Shown here piece by piece: positions 48,802 to 60,635 of a DNA stretch of 64,000 nucleotides. The position numbers and the translations under genes are program-made. Position 1 is the first letter of the stretch; the number at the start of each line of letters is the position of its first letter. Under the pieces are notes generated by a model that ran no database searches, was not told the DNA's origin, and saw only the letters and a list, made by a program, of their open reading frames with translations. This DNA comes from Myoxocephalus aenaeus (taxonomy: Eukaryota; Chordata; Actinopteri; Perciformes; Cottidae), in contig JBAMJR010000243.1 in assembly GCA_038501785.1 (NCBI GenBank), positions 3,472,501 to 3,536,500 of the forward strand. The letters run 5' to 3'.

Positions 48802-48803
<2 letters not shown>
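47192..48803. other. intron 4 segment with one strong hairpin
   Basis: Besides the palindrome at 47309-47344 nothing is recognised. 48400-48720 is GC-rich with overlapping frames on both strands but no domain. Confidence 0.45.
47309..47344. repeat. 17-bp perfect inverted repeat with 2-base centre
   Basis: ATGCTATGACAAGGCTG and its exact complement are separated only by TG, a 36-bp near-perfect palindrome. Confidence 0.93.
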
Positions 48804-48858
<55 letters not shown>

Positions 48859-48882
48859 TGTGTGTGTGTGTGTGTGTGTGTG
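48804..48882. repeat. (GT)n microsatellite
   Basis: About 39 GT units with one interruption (tctg). Confidence 0.95.
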
Positions 48883-50948
48883 GGCAGTGAGCTGGCCTTT
48901 CCCTACGCGTGCTGTTGATTGGGTGCAGGGTGGGTGGGAAACGTCGGGTGGATTAGCGGCGGTGTAGCTTCAGATATGCTGCTCAGCGTCCCCCCCCCCC
49001 TGGTCCCGGGGGGTGCGCCTGACGGAGGCGTTTAATCCGTGTAATTGGTCTGACGAGATATACCCGGCAATTAAAAAGTTCTGCCGGCTTCGCCACAGGA
49101 AGCGCAGAGTCGCCCCGAAGGGGAGGAGACACCTGAGCGTGACTCGGCAGACGGATTTGTCTCCTCGTAGCGCTGAGTCCATCGCTCGTACTGCGTCACC
49201 TTGACATCCGATGACCGTTGGACCCACGGGCCAACAATGCGTCCGCTGGCGAGGTCTTGATCAGCGCTCTCCTCTCATAAGTCTTCATGATGGCTGCCGT
49301 GTGACCCGTTACGTCGCTCCTCTGTCCTCTAATTGCCCCCTCATCGCGCCACATTGCTCAGCATCTAATCATCAGCATGTCATCTGAATGAGTGGTGTGT
49401 GTGTGTGTGTGGGCTTAAGGAGAGGAGAGGACCCGGCTGCTGGGCAGGGCTGGAGGAGGTGACCTTCAGGGGCGGTCCAGGTAATGAAGTCACAGGGAGG
49501 AGGAAGCCTTGATGTGTGTGTGGGGGAGGGGCTGGAAAGCCTTCCGTCAAGGCTGACACTGACGACCGCATCGTAATTGAAACAAATGCGGCAATTAGGC
49601 AATTCATTTCTCACATCCTCTGCCACACACTTGCCAGGCTAATTTGTATTTGTCCCTTCATATTTTATTTTCTCCCTCCCTCCCTCCCTCCTCCCTTCCT
49701 CTGGCCCTCTTTCCTTCTGCTCGGCGAATCTTTTCATCATTACCTACGGGCAGACAGACAGATAATGTGCAGCGTGGACCCAAACACCATGAGGGCCACG
49801 CGTTAATTGCCTCTTTCAAGTCACACATTTTCCAGGCTAGAATTGAAATAAATACATAAAGAGTCGGGCTTCAGTGACAGATGACTTTAATCATGAGGAA
49901 TTAGACTCTGTCCCCCAGTCCTGCATCTCTATGTTCTTATCTATCAACGATGCTCTGCGCTTTACCTTTTGATGGAAAACCCGCGCCCAAAGGCTGTCTT
50001 TTAACTGTGGGGAACAATCTGGGAGCCTTTGAAGAAGAAGGGCTTCCAAGTTTTTCTTCAAGGCCATCGGGAAAAATAGAGGCCTCTGCCTCCGTAACTG
50101 TACTGTACTCCTCCGAAAATAACAGATTCCAACTCCTGCTAACAGTGGTACAAATGACTCCAATAGGTGTGAAGAAATGCAGACTGTGAGAAGTGATTAC
50201 TGTGTTATGATGTTCATTATCATTTTTATTCGTGTCAATATATACCTGCAATCTATCATCCCTGGGGTTTGTGTGTCATTTCTCTTTACCCAGAGCTTGC
50301 ATGCCCACAGGCGCTTCCTATTTGCATCCAGTGAGTGTTGTTTATTATAAAGGTTGCCTGTGCACTTCCTTCCATAAATCCATCAGCCCGGGCCATTCTG
50401 CCACACTATGAATGTAATTTGCAAGCGCAGTGATGCAGCGCCCTTACCAGGGTAGAAGCAGTAAAGCGTCACTAAGTTTGTAATTTATAATTAGTTTTTC
50501 TCTCTGTCACTGGTAATTGGTTAAAGTGCTTCCTTTGACGGTGTAAGGGGCCGTTCACATGTTCTATCTAGAAACGCCTGCTGCTACTAAGCAACCAAAG
50601 CCTGCGCGCTGCGATGATGATGATGAGGATGATGAAGGTGCGGTGATTTAGCAGTAACCATGACTGACTAAACTAAACAAAGTCAAGCCAAAGATCCGGC
50701 ACGATAAATCCCTCACATTAGCTTCACTGCAAATAGTTTGTGGGACAGATCGTTTCTAAAAGTACTCTAGCAGCCCACTGTCACTTGTTCCACACGTTGA
50801 AATGTCCTTAGTATTTAAAGACATATATATATATATAATATATTATATTATCCATATTGTAGCGAATGGATAAAAGGATGCAAAAGATGTTATCTTTAAA
50901 AGTCAAGATGCACACATTCAGCGACACACAGGAGCCTCTCAAGCTGGG
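48883..50948. other. intron 4 segment, possible conserved non-coding DNA
   Basis: No gene. It contains a C10 run near 48992, a TCCC-rich stretch (49675-49700), a (GT) patch at 49395-49411, a TA-rich run (50822-50850), and AATTAGGC/TAATTTG-rich sequence at 49575-49660 that looks unique. Confidence 0.4.
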
Positions 50949-52912
50949 TACCAGTTAATGAGACTAGACCTGCACCAGTTCATGAGACTAGACCTGTACC
51001 AGTTCAGGAGACTAGACCTGCACCAGTTAATGAGACTAGACCTGCACCAGTTCAGGAGACTAGACCTGCACCAGTTAATGAGACTAGACCTGCACCAGTT
51101 CATGAGACTAGACCTGCAACAGTTCAGGAGACTAGACCTGTACCAGTTCAGGAGACTAGACCTGCACCAGTTCAGGAGACTAGACCTGCACCAGTTCAGG
51201 AGACTAGACCTGCACCAGTTCAGGAGACTAGACCTGCACCAGTTCAGGAGACTAGACCTGCACCAGTTCAGGAGACTAGACCTGCACCAGTTCATGAGAC
51301 TAGACCTGCAACAGTTCATGAGACTAGACCTGCACCAGTTCAGGAGACTAGACCTGCACCAGTTCAGGAGACTAGACCTGCACCAGTTCAGGAGACTAGA
51401 CCTGCACCAGTTCAGGAGACTAGACCTGCAACAGTTCATGAGACTAGACCTGTACCAGTTCAGGAGACTAGACCTGCACCAGTTCAGGAGACTAGACCTG
51501 CACCAGTTCAGGAGACTAGACCTGCACCAGTTCAGGAGACTAGACCTGCACCAGTTCAGGAGACTAGACCTGCACCAGTTCAGGAGACTAGACCTGCAAC
51601 AGTTCATGAGACTAGACCTGCACCAGTTCAGGAGACTAGACCTGCACCAGTTCAGGAGACTAGACCTGCACCAGTTCAGGAGACTAGACCTGTACCAGTT
51701 CAGGAGACTAGACTAGACCTGCAACAGTTCAGGAGACTAGACCTGCACCAGTTCAGGAGACTAGACCTGTACCAGTTCATGAGACTAGACCTGCAACAGT
51801 TCATGAGACTAGACCTGCACCAGTTCAGGAGACTAGACCTGCACCAGTTCAGGAGACTAGACCTGTACCAGTTCAGGAGACTAGACCTGCAACAGTTCAG
51901 GAGACTAGACCTGCAACAGTTCAGGAGACTAGACCTGCAACAGTTCAGGAGACTAGACTGGACCTGCACCAGTTCAGGAGACTAGACCTGCACCAGTTCA
52001 GGAGACTAGACCTGCACCAGTTCATGAGACTAGACTGGACCTGCACCAGTTCAGGAGACTAGACCTGCACCAGTTCAGGAGACTGGATCTGCACCAGTTC
52101 ATGAGACTAGACTGGACCTGCACCAGTTCATGAGACTGGATCTGCACCGGTTCATGAGACTAGACTGGACCTGCACCAGTTCAGGAGACTAGACCTGCAC
52201 CAGTTCAGGAGACTGGATCTGCACCAGTTCATGAGACTAGACTGGACCTGCACCAGTTCATGAGACTGGATCTGCACCAGTTCATGAGACTAGACTGGAC
52301 CTGCACCAGTTCATGAGACTAGACCCGCACCAGTTCATGAGACTAGACTGGACCTGCACCAGTTCACAAGACTAACATGGACCTGTACCAGTTCATGAGA
52401 AGTTGGTGCAGGTCCATGAGACTAGACCTGTACCAGTTCATGAGACTAGACTGGACCTGCACCAGTTCAGGAGACTGGATCTGCACCAGTTCATGAGACT
52501 AGACCTGCACCAGTTCATGAGACTAGACTGGACCTGCACCAGTTCACAAGACTAACATGGACCTGCACCAGTTCACAAGACTAACATGGACCTGTACCAG
52601 TTCATGAGAAGTTGGTGCAGGTCCATGAGACTGGACCTGCACCAGTTCACGAGACTAGCCTGGACCTGTACCAGTTCACGAGACTAGACCTGTACCAGTT
52701 CACAAGACTAACCTGGACCTGTACCAGTTCAGGAGACTAGCCTGACCCTGGACCAGTTCATGAGACTAGCCTGAACCTGGACCAGTTCACAAGACTAGAC
52801 TGGACCTGCACCAGTTCAGGAGACTAACCTGGACCTGTACCAGTTCAGGAGACTAGACCTGTACCTGCACCAGTTCACAGGACTAGCCTGGACCTGTACC
52901 AGTTCAGGAGAC
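50949..52912. repeat. 2-kb minisatellite, 24-bp unit with higher-order variants
   Basis: The basic unit is agacctgcaccagttcagga plus gact (24 bp). There are about 30 head-to-tail copies up to 51705 and about ten more to 51950, then mixed 24- and 29/30-bp units carrying an extra tggac, and finally degenerate units. Variants alternate cagg/catg and tgcacc/tgtacc/tgcaac. Because 24 is a multiple of three, frames stay open on both strands (51607-50939 -, repeating NWCRSSLL; 50958-51716 +, repeating RRLDLHQF). Neither has gene context. The array is about 1.05 kb upstream of unc5d exon 5. Confidence 0.97.
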
Positions 52913-53962
52913 AAACTTATGAAGATATCATAAAAACAATTGTATGCAAGATAACAGGTTCCACATTTATGGTTAAAATAAAAATGGAAAATGGAATATA
53001 TTTAATATACATGGGTTTTCAGCAGGAAAGACAATACCAGTACCTGTTGACATTACAAGTCCAGGTGATGAACTTTCCCACTGAACTGATTAAAACGTAA
53101 CCTACTCTAAACTAAACTACTTTAAGATCAAGGATGTCGTTGCGTAAAAACTGCAGCTGTAGTTCTTTTAGTGTGTGTGGGTGAAAAGCTGTGTGGACTT
53201 ACTGCCCACATACTTTCTCCAGATGGGATTTAAATCACCGATAAGCGTAAGTCATGTCAGAATTCACCCCACCTCCCCTAGAGTTAAGAGTGGAGTCCCA
53301 AAGGGGCTCTAGAGGGTATAGATGTAATTATTACAGTGTTATTGTTGTGGGGACACTTCACACCTGTGACCTGTGAGGTAACCTTATGAAACACAGAAGA
53401 CAGTTAGCCAAACCTATTTGTAAGAGAAAGGGAAAATGAACGTCAAAATGATGCCCGACATTGCTCACTCTTTTTGTCAACATTGTATGTGAGCTCACTT
53501 GTAGGACCTCCACATGAGTGCTTTCTGTAATCTGGCTTTGTGGCTTCACAACCCGTCTCTTCATGTGTTTGTTGTCCGGTCGAAGTCACATTGTTCCCTG
53601 AGGTCATCAGTTCCAAATGATGATGGCCAAAACAGAAGACCCAAGTCGTAAAGAACACAAATTATCCTTTCAGGGCCCGATCACACAGAGAACCAAGTCG
53701 CCAGCAAAAGCATTGTTTTGCTATGTGAGCCGGGCCTGGTGCGCAATATGTTGTCTTTATCTTGTTTGTTTTAGTCAGGCAAGAGGCCTAGACCTGACCA
53801 CTTCCTTCCTCTCATTACGCCAGTAGATGTAGTGGTACAGGTTGATATTAGCTGTATTTAATTAGGATGAACTTGAGCGTGGCCTAATAGTTGATGAATA
53901 ATTGAGAATGTGACGCTTTTCCCCCCCAGAAAAGTAATATATCTTCCCTTTATCGTGTACAG
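52913..53962. other. 3' end of intron 4
   Basis: No repeat recognised. A C8 run and pyrimidine-rich sequence near 53920-53955 precede the exon 5 acceptor. Confidence 0.45.
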
Positions 53963-54143
53963 GTGGAATGGCTGAAAAACGAAGAGCTGCTGAGTTCCCT
54001 GACCGACGACAACATCGACACCCGCGCCGACCACAATCTCATCATCAACGAGGCGCGACTGTCCGACTCGGGCAACTACACCTGTCTGGCCAGCAACATC
54101 GTGGCTAAGAGACGCAGCGCCACGGCCGCTGTGATCGTCTTTG
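53963..54143 (+). CDS. unc5d: unc5d exon 5: second half of Ig2
   Basis: The exon is 181 bp, after a gtgtacag acceptor and before a G|gtacgc donor. It encodes VEWLKNEELL, then SSLTDDNIDTRADHNLIINE, then ARLSDSGNYTCLASNIVAKR and RSATAAVIVF. EWLKNE, DHNLII, ARLSDSGNYTC and NIVAKRRS are highly conserved in UNC5 Ig2. DSGNYTC is the canonical tyrosine-corner and second-cysteine motif of an Ig fold, and NYT is a potential N-glycosylation site. ENIDTRADHN-type sequence is characteristic of UNC5D. The last G joins TG of the next exon to give the V of VNGGW. The exon lies about 1.05 kb downstream of a 2-kb minisatellite. Confidence 0.97.
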
Positions 54144-54857
54144 GTACGCCGTCCTCCCGGCCGCTCTCCTTTCCTGTTCCCACACGCTGTTTACACGCCA
54201 CTTCAGATCAATTTGTTTGCTTTCCTGCGTCCCTACACAAGTGATTAACACACCCATCTCCGTGTCCCCACTGAGGAGCGATGTTTCCTCTTTATTTCCA
54301 TGAAATGTATTATTCAAAGACTCAATTTACTGCCTCTCATTTAAAATCAATGTGTACTTTAAGGAAGGAAATAAGCCACTGTGTCTTAATCTCATTTAAA
54401 AGGAGTGTTGCTTATTAAGTATTTATTCGCCAGAGGCCCTTCAGCGATGCAGGTTCACCGGCTTTGAAGGCGCTGCTGAACATTCAGCTTGGCGTTAGCC
54501 GGAGAGATCACCGGGTGAACCGCTCCAGTCAGAGCGCTAAGTGGTCGCCTTCAACCTGTCGGCCAGTATGAGTCAGTGTCGCCTTTAAAAAATGGCAATT
54601 CCGTTTAAGGGCTGTTTTCTTTGCTTTGGTACAGTTCTACGTCTCTATCTTAATCCAAGCGCTAGGAACACTGGATTGCCAATTAAGGAAGGGGAGCCGT
54701 ATATATCCACCACGATGAATGTGCCGTGCTCCATCTGCTCCAGCCGCTGTGCCTCGGGGACTGCATAATCATTATTAACCCCGGGGCTTGTTCCAGTACT
54801 TTACTACGCCAGACTTTCACTGTTGCCTCTTCTCACTCTGACTTTGTTGACCTCCAG
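54144..54857. other. intron 5 (714 bp), no repeat seen
   Basis: A short, apparently repeat-free intron between the Ig2 and TSP1-1 exons. Confidence 0.6.
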
Positions 54858-55025
54858 TGAACGGCGGCTGGTCGCTGTGGACGGAGTGGTCGCCCTGCAA
54901 CGTGCCGTGTGGGCGCGGTGTCCAGAAGCGATCCCGGACCTGTACGAACCCGGCGCCTCTCAACGGCGGGGCCTTCTGCCCGGGCATGTCTGTGCAGAAG
55001 ATCACCTGCAACGCACTCTGCCCAA
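54858..55025 (+). CDS. unc5d: unc5d exon 6: thrombospondin type-1 repeat 1
   Basis: The exon is 168 bp, after a cctccag acceptor. It encodes one TSP1 repeat: NGGWSLWTEWSPCNVPCGRG, VQKRSRTCTNPAPLNGGAFC, PGMSVQKITCNALCP. It has the W-x-x-W-x-x-W ladder used for C-mannosylation, the CGRG turn, RSRTCTNP and six cysteines. The best donor is A|gtcagt at 55026. This makes the junction codon ATT (I), so the linker reads CPIDGGW where other UNC5 proteins have CPVDG. TSP1 repeats sit between the Ig domains and the membrane. The intron to exon 5 is only 714 bp, the shortest in the window. Confidence 0.96.
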
Positions 55026-55438
55026 GTCAGTTTCACTCACGGAAATACAACACTCAAGCACAACTTTACAGCGTTGTGCAGATTCAGAAGTTGCTGTTCT
55101 CTCGTTGTCAAAGGTTACTAATGCGTGGCTCAGAATGATTCCGCTGACATGTAAATGTTCACATTTCATTAACTAATGATATGTGTGGATGACAGGCTAG
55201 TCATTAGTCATGCTTTGAGCACAGTTTCCCCTTTCCCATTTGTTTTCAGATAAATTGCAGCTCTTTTTTCAGCGCACAGCATGCCACCCAAATTAACATG
55301 TGACATTCATCCACTGCTGAAACACAGCGAGTTGAATGAACCAAAGCCCCTTCCTCTTTAGCATTACAGACAACCAATTATAAGGATTGCAAGGGACAGA
55401 TACATAGTGACCTGACAACATCCCTGTACCGCGGTGCT

Positions 55439-55475
<37 letters not shown>

Positions 55476-57187
55476 ACTGAATGGGAGGTAATACAAAAGG
55501 AGGAAGCTGCCGTGGGAGAGACGATGTGACTCACTGTGTGATGTAGTGAAGACGTGACTAGAGGGTTCTCACGGAGGTGAAGGTTCTCTGGCAGTGAGAG
55601 TGTGTATACATTCAGGCCCATCAACATACCAGCAGTTCTGCATGTCTTTAGGGCAGAGACTTTAATAGTATTGGTCTGATTGGTCATGTTGGTGGATATT
55701 TGAGTCCGGACCAAAGCAGGACCAACTTTCCCTTTGCTAGTGTCGCCCTGCTATTGTGGATACAAATGACCAGGAACGTCCTCTCTCCTTGTGCGGTAAT
55801 TTAGCTTTCTTTAGCTTTAGCTCTCTACATTGATGAAGATTATTTATGCCTAAAACATGTATGTTGACCTAAATATCAAATCTGAGATCTGCTAAATAAG
55901 CATATATATAGTAAATGGGTCCTATCTGACAGAAATAAAGACATTTTCTCTGCTCTGTACATTCAATTGTGAGATCGGTTTCACAGGGAAGAGAATAGGA
56001 GTATACTTGAACCAATAAAAGGAGCCAATGAAGGGCTAAAAAGAAGCTGTTTTTGCATATAAATAATTTAAAGAGAGACATTGCACCAGTTAGATTCAAA
56101 TGTACGCTTTTGTCAGCTTTGAACCTTTTCTCTGTGGAGCTATGGCAGACAGAAAGGTTCAATAAACAAATCACAGATGGTCCAATGAAATGAAATGTGT
56201 GCCTTTAGCATCTAGTGTGAGTGTTGAAGCCTAATCAGCCGGTAGCGGGAGATTACATGTAGAGGCTCGGCCTGGAAGGTGGCAGACTAGGAGGTAGGGA
56301 AGACAACAGAGGAGGTAAGGCTGTAGGGAAAAGTGGTAAACTAGCTTGAGTGAACACCGCTCATGTCTATCCGCATCATCAACATGTGTGAAGTGAACAT
56401 ATGTTCAAGGTGTATAATGAGGTGTAATGCCTTGTCACCTCTCCATGTAGACCTGTCAGTCCCCAGTGTGGTGCAGTGTTGCACCTCCTGCACACACACA
56501 TGCTCCACGTATTGTCCTGTTTTCCCAGGAAGCTTGGAAGCTGGTTCAGAAGGTGAACAGGCCGTGCAATGAGCCCGCCTCGGGCCGATCTGTTCAGTTT
56601 GCGAGGCTTCAGACTGCCACGGTGCAGATGGGGGCCGACAGTGGGGTCTAGTTTACTGGCATCAGCCGGATCCAAGACCCGTATTGCATTCAAAGTTCCA
56701 CTCAATTTAATTCAATTTATTTTGTAACTCAGAAACTAGTTGCTGCACTACAATGTACTCCTGTCCATCCCATGATTCCCTTTAGAAAAAGTCTCTCTTA
56801 GCTTCAGTGCTCAACCATAACTTGCATTAATTTAATCAATAAGGGTGAATGAGTGTCATTGGGTTATATTTGGCTCGTCTCACATTTTCACCCACGCTTT
56901 ATATTTATGCGCACACACACAGTTTCTAGTTATAATCGCCTGCGACATTCATCTTTTTATGAAGGTGGCACAGAAAATGACACAGTCAGCCTCCTTGGGT
57001 TTCTGTGGAGGAATACGTCTGATGAGGTGACGATCGATAACAGTGACTCAGCTTTTGCTCTTTAAGGGGCCATAACGTCTGCCTTTTAAAACTCACTTTC
57101 TGCCTTCTGATCTGGAACTAAACAAATACATTGGGGAGGGCGGGTTTTGTTTGCAATCCATTGTATTGAAACGTATTCAAAAATCCT
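55026..57187. other. proximal intron 6
   Basis: It holds a (GA)n run (55443-55470) and otherwise unremarkable sequence. The stretch 56530-56650 follows a ttttcccag and is open, but no domain or donor supports an exon. Confidence 0.45.
55443..55470. repeat. (GA)n microsatellite
   Basis: About 14 GA units. Confidence 0.9.
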
Positions 57188-57797
57188 GGGAGATGGTGCG
57201 AGGAAATAAGGTCCTGGGTCCAAGAAAGTTGTAATAAAAGAATATTTAATAAAAAGTGATAGACAGACAGCTTATGCTTTCGATCGAGCTCCTCTTACTC
57301 CACCAGCGAACACCACGGGCACACAGGTCCGAGTCGCTCGCTCGCAGCCGGAAGAAGAGAACGCTCCTATGAATACAGTTAACTTTATATCATTCATGGA
57401 GCCTAGAGCCCTCCCTCTCATTAACAGTCCGGCGTACACACCTCTGGTTGCCGCTTTAACTCGCTGTTGGCCCGCAGCTAAAGTGACGGAGCCCCGTCCA
57501 CTTCTTCTTCTGCTGACCGGTAAAGTCTCAAACGTCAATCTTCAGCTCCGCCACCTCAGGCGAACAAGAGAACTACAAGTCCTTCTAGCGGCAGTACATG
57601 CAGCATGCAGCATCTAACATCCATTCACACATTAATCATTTCACAGTAAATAAAAGTGACCTTCATATGCATACAATTACAAATCCTTCATAATAATATC
57701 CCTTATTAATTATCATATTCCATGTATTGTAATGTACACAATAAACCTCACACTGTACAAGTCCAATTGTGACAAACTAAGCTTAAAAAACCCTACA
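57188..57797 (-). repeat. possible solo LTR, reverse strand
   Basis: On the - strand the block starts TGTAGGGTTT and ends CCATCTCCCA (TG...CA). It has a TATA-like GATATAAAGTTAAC at about 57381-57394 (read in reverse) followed by a GC-rich transcript-like segment. Poly-A-like ATTAAATATTC and TTTATTACAAC lie near its end. Length and layout fit an LTR, but no 5-bp target duplication is visible and no internal retrovirus-like genes flank it. Confidence 0.35.
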
Positions 57798-60470
57798 ATT
57801 GCAAAAGAAGAGGAATAAGAATGTCCACCACCAGGCCCTCACAGACTGAAGTAACATGCAGGGAGATCCGTGTCTTTGTGGGAGGAAGGGGATGCAGATG
57901 GGAGTGAAGCACAGCTGTCTGAGCTGCTGACTGACAAGCCCGTCCAGTTCTGTCCAGCCGGCCCAGAGCATCGCCTTAATGATGGTCTGGGTGCAGGCGG
58001 AGCAGGATGACGTCCGAGGCTGCACTGGGCCCAGAGAGAAGAGAGACTGATAGAAGTGGAAGTGGAGAGGGAATTAAAACCCAGCCAATGCAGATAGATC
58101 GTGTGCTGTGTTGTCCCGTATCTGTGCAACATATCCAAATACAAAAGTTACGATTAGTTTGGTTGAGGAAAAGATTGTCATTTGGGTTGAAATGAGCCTG
58201 AAATGAACATTTACTTCTTGTTTCCCATGGGATGCTCTCTTGTTTTTTTCTGTAGGGCCCATCCACCTCCCCTCCTCCCCGCCCTGTGTGGGCTTATACT
58301 GTCCATGAACTTCCTCGTTCCTGATTATGTGGATTACATTATTTAATGTGATTTCTATAGATCACGGCGCATTGTTTTTCGTAGATGTAACTGCGAATGC
58401 TGGATGAGAGCAGCCTGGTACGTGTCCATGACATCGACACAGACACCCGTTAAGTGATCTCTGCATCCAGAGTGTATCGGCTAAATGTATCATGTCAGGG
58501 ATGTTAAGCTGTCAGCGTGTCGTTTAACAGCCTTCTCATTCCCAGCGCGTCACAGACAGACGCAGTCACAGTTTTAAACCCATGGGAAACGTTGTGAATT
58601 CATACAAAACTCATACAAAGATCATGCTTTGGGTTGAAAAGGTTTTAGGGTTATATAATGTGTGACGTACGTAAGTTTAATACTCAATGTAATTATAATG
58701 AGGACGGTCGCTGCAAGACTTAAGTTCTGTACGTACGTTACTTATGTAGAGCCAAATCCAGAGTTATTTTCCTTCCTCTGTTCATCTGAATGGACCCAAG
58801 AGCTTGGAGGCGGGGCTAAAGGAAATATGAACAATCTTGCTTCATGACCCTTAAGGACACGGATGTCAACTTTTATTTTTGTCATACACCACTGAGCAAC
58901 TTCTTATAGGAACGGACAGGCCAACGCTGTATGCAGTCCTCTCTTCTTCAGATGCACTGAGTAAGACCAGTCTGTCGCTGCGATGGCTTGAAGCCAAGAC
59001 AATATACAATACCATAGTGAGCTCATGATTAACGTTTGCTTTTTTATTTTTTTCATTTTTTTAAAATAAATCCTTGAGTGTGTTTGGAATTAGAATTAAC
59101 CAGAAAAAAAATAGCTGAACCAAGAAAGAAAAGGTTCACAAAGTAGTGTCTGCTTATAGCTGCAAAAATGTCACCGAAACAAATTAATGAGGGATCTGTT
59201 GACGAGCCAATTTAAGAAACTAGATATACAGAATGCAGTGAGCAGCAAAAATACAAAATAAATAAAAAGGACGCTTGGATTTTGTAAAGTATCTGCAGGC
59301 GTTAAAAGTGATTCAGAGTGTTGCAGTCACTACAGATTGTGAGACTTTATCTATTGTTTACCAGATGGGTAAAGAGGGGGGAACAATGAGCACACGGTCA
59401 CCAGCTACTGCGTCAAACTCTCTCTGCAACATGCAACACATCCTGTGCATTTGGAGAAGCTGAGAAGAAACCTCGGGCCTATGGAACATCGCAGATGAAA
59501 AGTACCTTCTCCTCTGCCCACAAGGCTGCGTGAGATGGGCATCGCAGCTGCTGCCAAGAAATCCTTTGGGCGCCATATGGTCTCCCAATATGTGTTAAGC
59601 TAAGCATGAGAGGCTCTTCCTTGATCAGATGACAGCATAGTGAAGGAATCCCAGCCATTAGCATGCACCAGGCTGTCTTGGTTTCAGAGACTTGTATCAA
59701 ATCCAATTATATAAACAGGCCCGGGGGTTAATGGGGAGGAAATGGCTCCCTAGCTGCGCTGCCACATCAAGCCTAGAGTCTGTGTCATACTGTGTGTGCC
59801 CACTAAAGACACATTACTATGTTTAATGTGTGTAAATATAGCACTAATATGAAAGTTGAGATGGATCTTTTGATCGGTTCTTTGTGGAAATTCAGGTTTG
59901 CTAATATAGATTTGAATGCAAAATCCTGAATAAAGTAATTAATGGGATTATATTATTTGTTCAAGTTTCTTTAAAGAATATGAACTCGTCAGGGCATGCC
60001 TCCTATTTCTGTGCAGACAAGCGGGAGATTAAAAGTCCTTTTGGTTATTTTTATATATATTTTTGGGGTGTTCTACCTTTATTTTACAGATGACAGTGTA
60101 TAAATCAGAGGGAGAGAGAGGGGGCTGTGACACGCCTCAAAGGTCACAAGGTCAGAATCAAATCTTGGTGCCTGGTTAGAGTGCATGCCATAACCACAAC
60201 GTCCTGGCTTGGATTTTGGCCAGGGGACCTTTGCTCCCACTCTGACCCCATGTATACACTGTCCTCTGCTGAATTGGTGAACATGCCAAAAGAACATATG
60301 TCATGTGATTGTGCATGTTGTTGTTTTTTGTCTGACTTTAGCTTCTCATTTAGCATAGCTGGCTTTAGCGTACCTCCTCAAATATGTCTTCTTATCTTTC
60401 TTGTTGGTGTGTGTGTGCAGAAACATGCTGTGTATCTGCTAATCTCCTCATGTCCACATGTGCACTGCAG
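57798..60470. other. distal intron 6, no feature seen
   Basis: No repeat tail, RNA or gene recognised. The frames around 57839-58266 and 59358-59706 lack domains. Confidence 0.45.
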
Positions 60471-60635
60471 TTGATGGAGGCTGGAACGAGTGGAGCGAAT
60501 GGACCGTGTGCGGCAGCCAGTGTGAGAAGCTGCGGAGCCGGGAATGCAACTACCCAGCACCCATACACCGAGGCAGGATGTGCGAAGGGAACGGCGAGGC
60601 CACTGAGAACTGCACAGATGGACTGTGTACCCAGA
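60471..60635 (+). CDS. unc5d: unc5d exon 7: thrombospondin type-1 repeat 2
   Basis: The exon is 165 bp, between a gcactgcag acceptor and an A|gtaagg donor. It encodes DGGWNEWSEWTVCGSQCEKL, RSRECNYPAPIHRGRMCEGN and GEATENCTDGLCTQ. The tryptophan ladder WNEWSEW, six cysteines, RSREC and ENCTDGLC mark the second UNC5 TSP1 repeat, and NCT is a potential N-glycosylation site. Its middle (NYPAPIHRGRMCEG) departs from the P-x-NGG-x-x-C pattern seen in exon 6 and remembered for other UNC5 second repeats. The exon ends one base into a codon that exon 8 completes as AAT (N). Confidence 0.95.

Noticed and set aside
50939..51716. Long open frames on both strands of the minisatellite, looking like repeat proteins
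   Set aside because: They arise because the 24-bp unit is a multiple of three and lacks stops in those frames. There are no start context, splice sites or domains.
50949..52912. Regularly repeated units resembling a CRISPR array
   Set aside because: The units are adjacent with no unique spacers, no cas genes are present and the genome is vertebrate.
56529..56651. Possible extra exon after ttttcccag in intron 6
   Set aside because: The open stretch has no UNC5 similarity, no good donor, and would interrupt the in-phase junction of exons 6 and 7.
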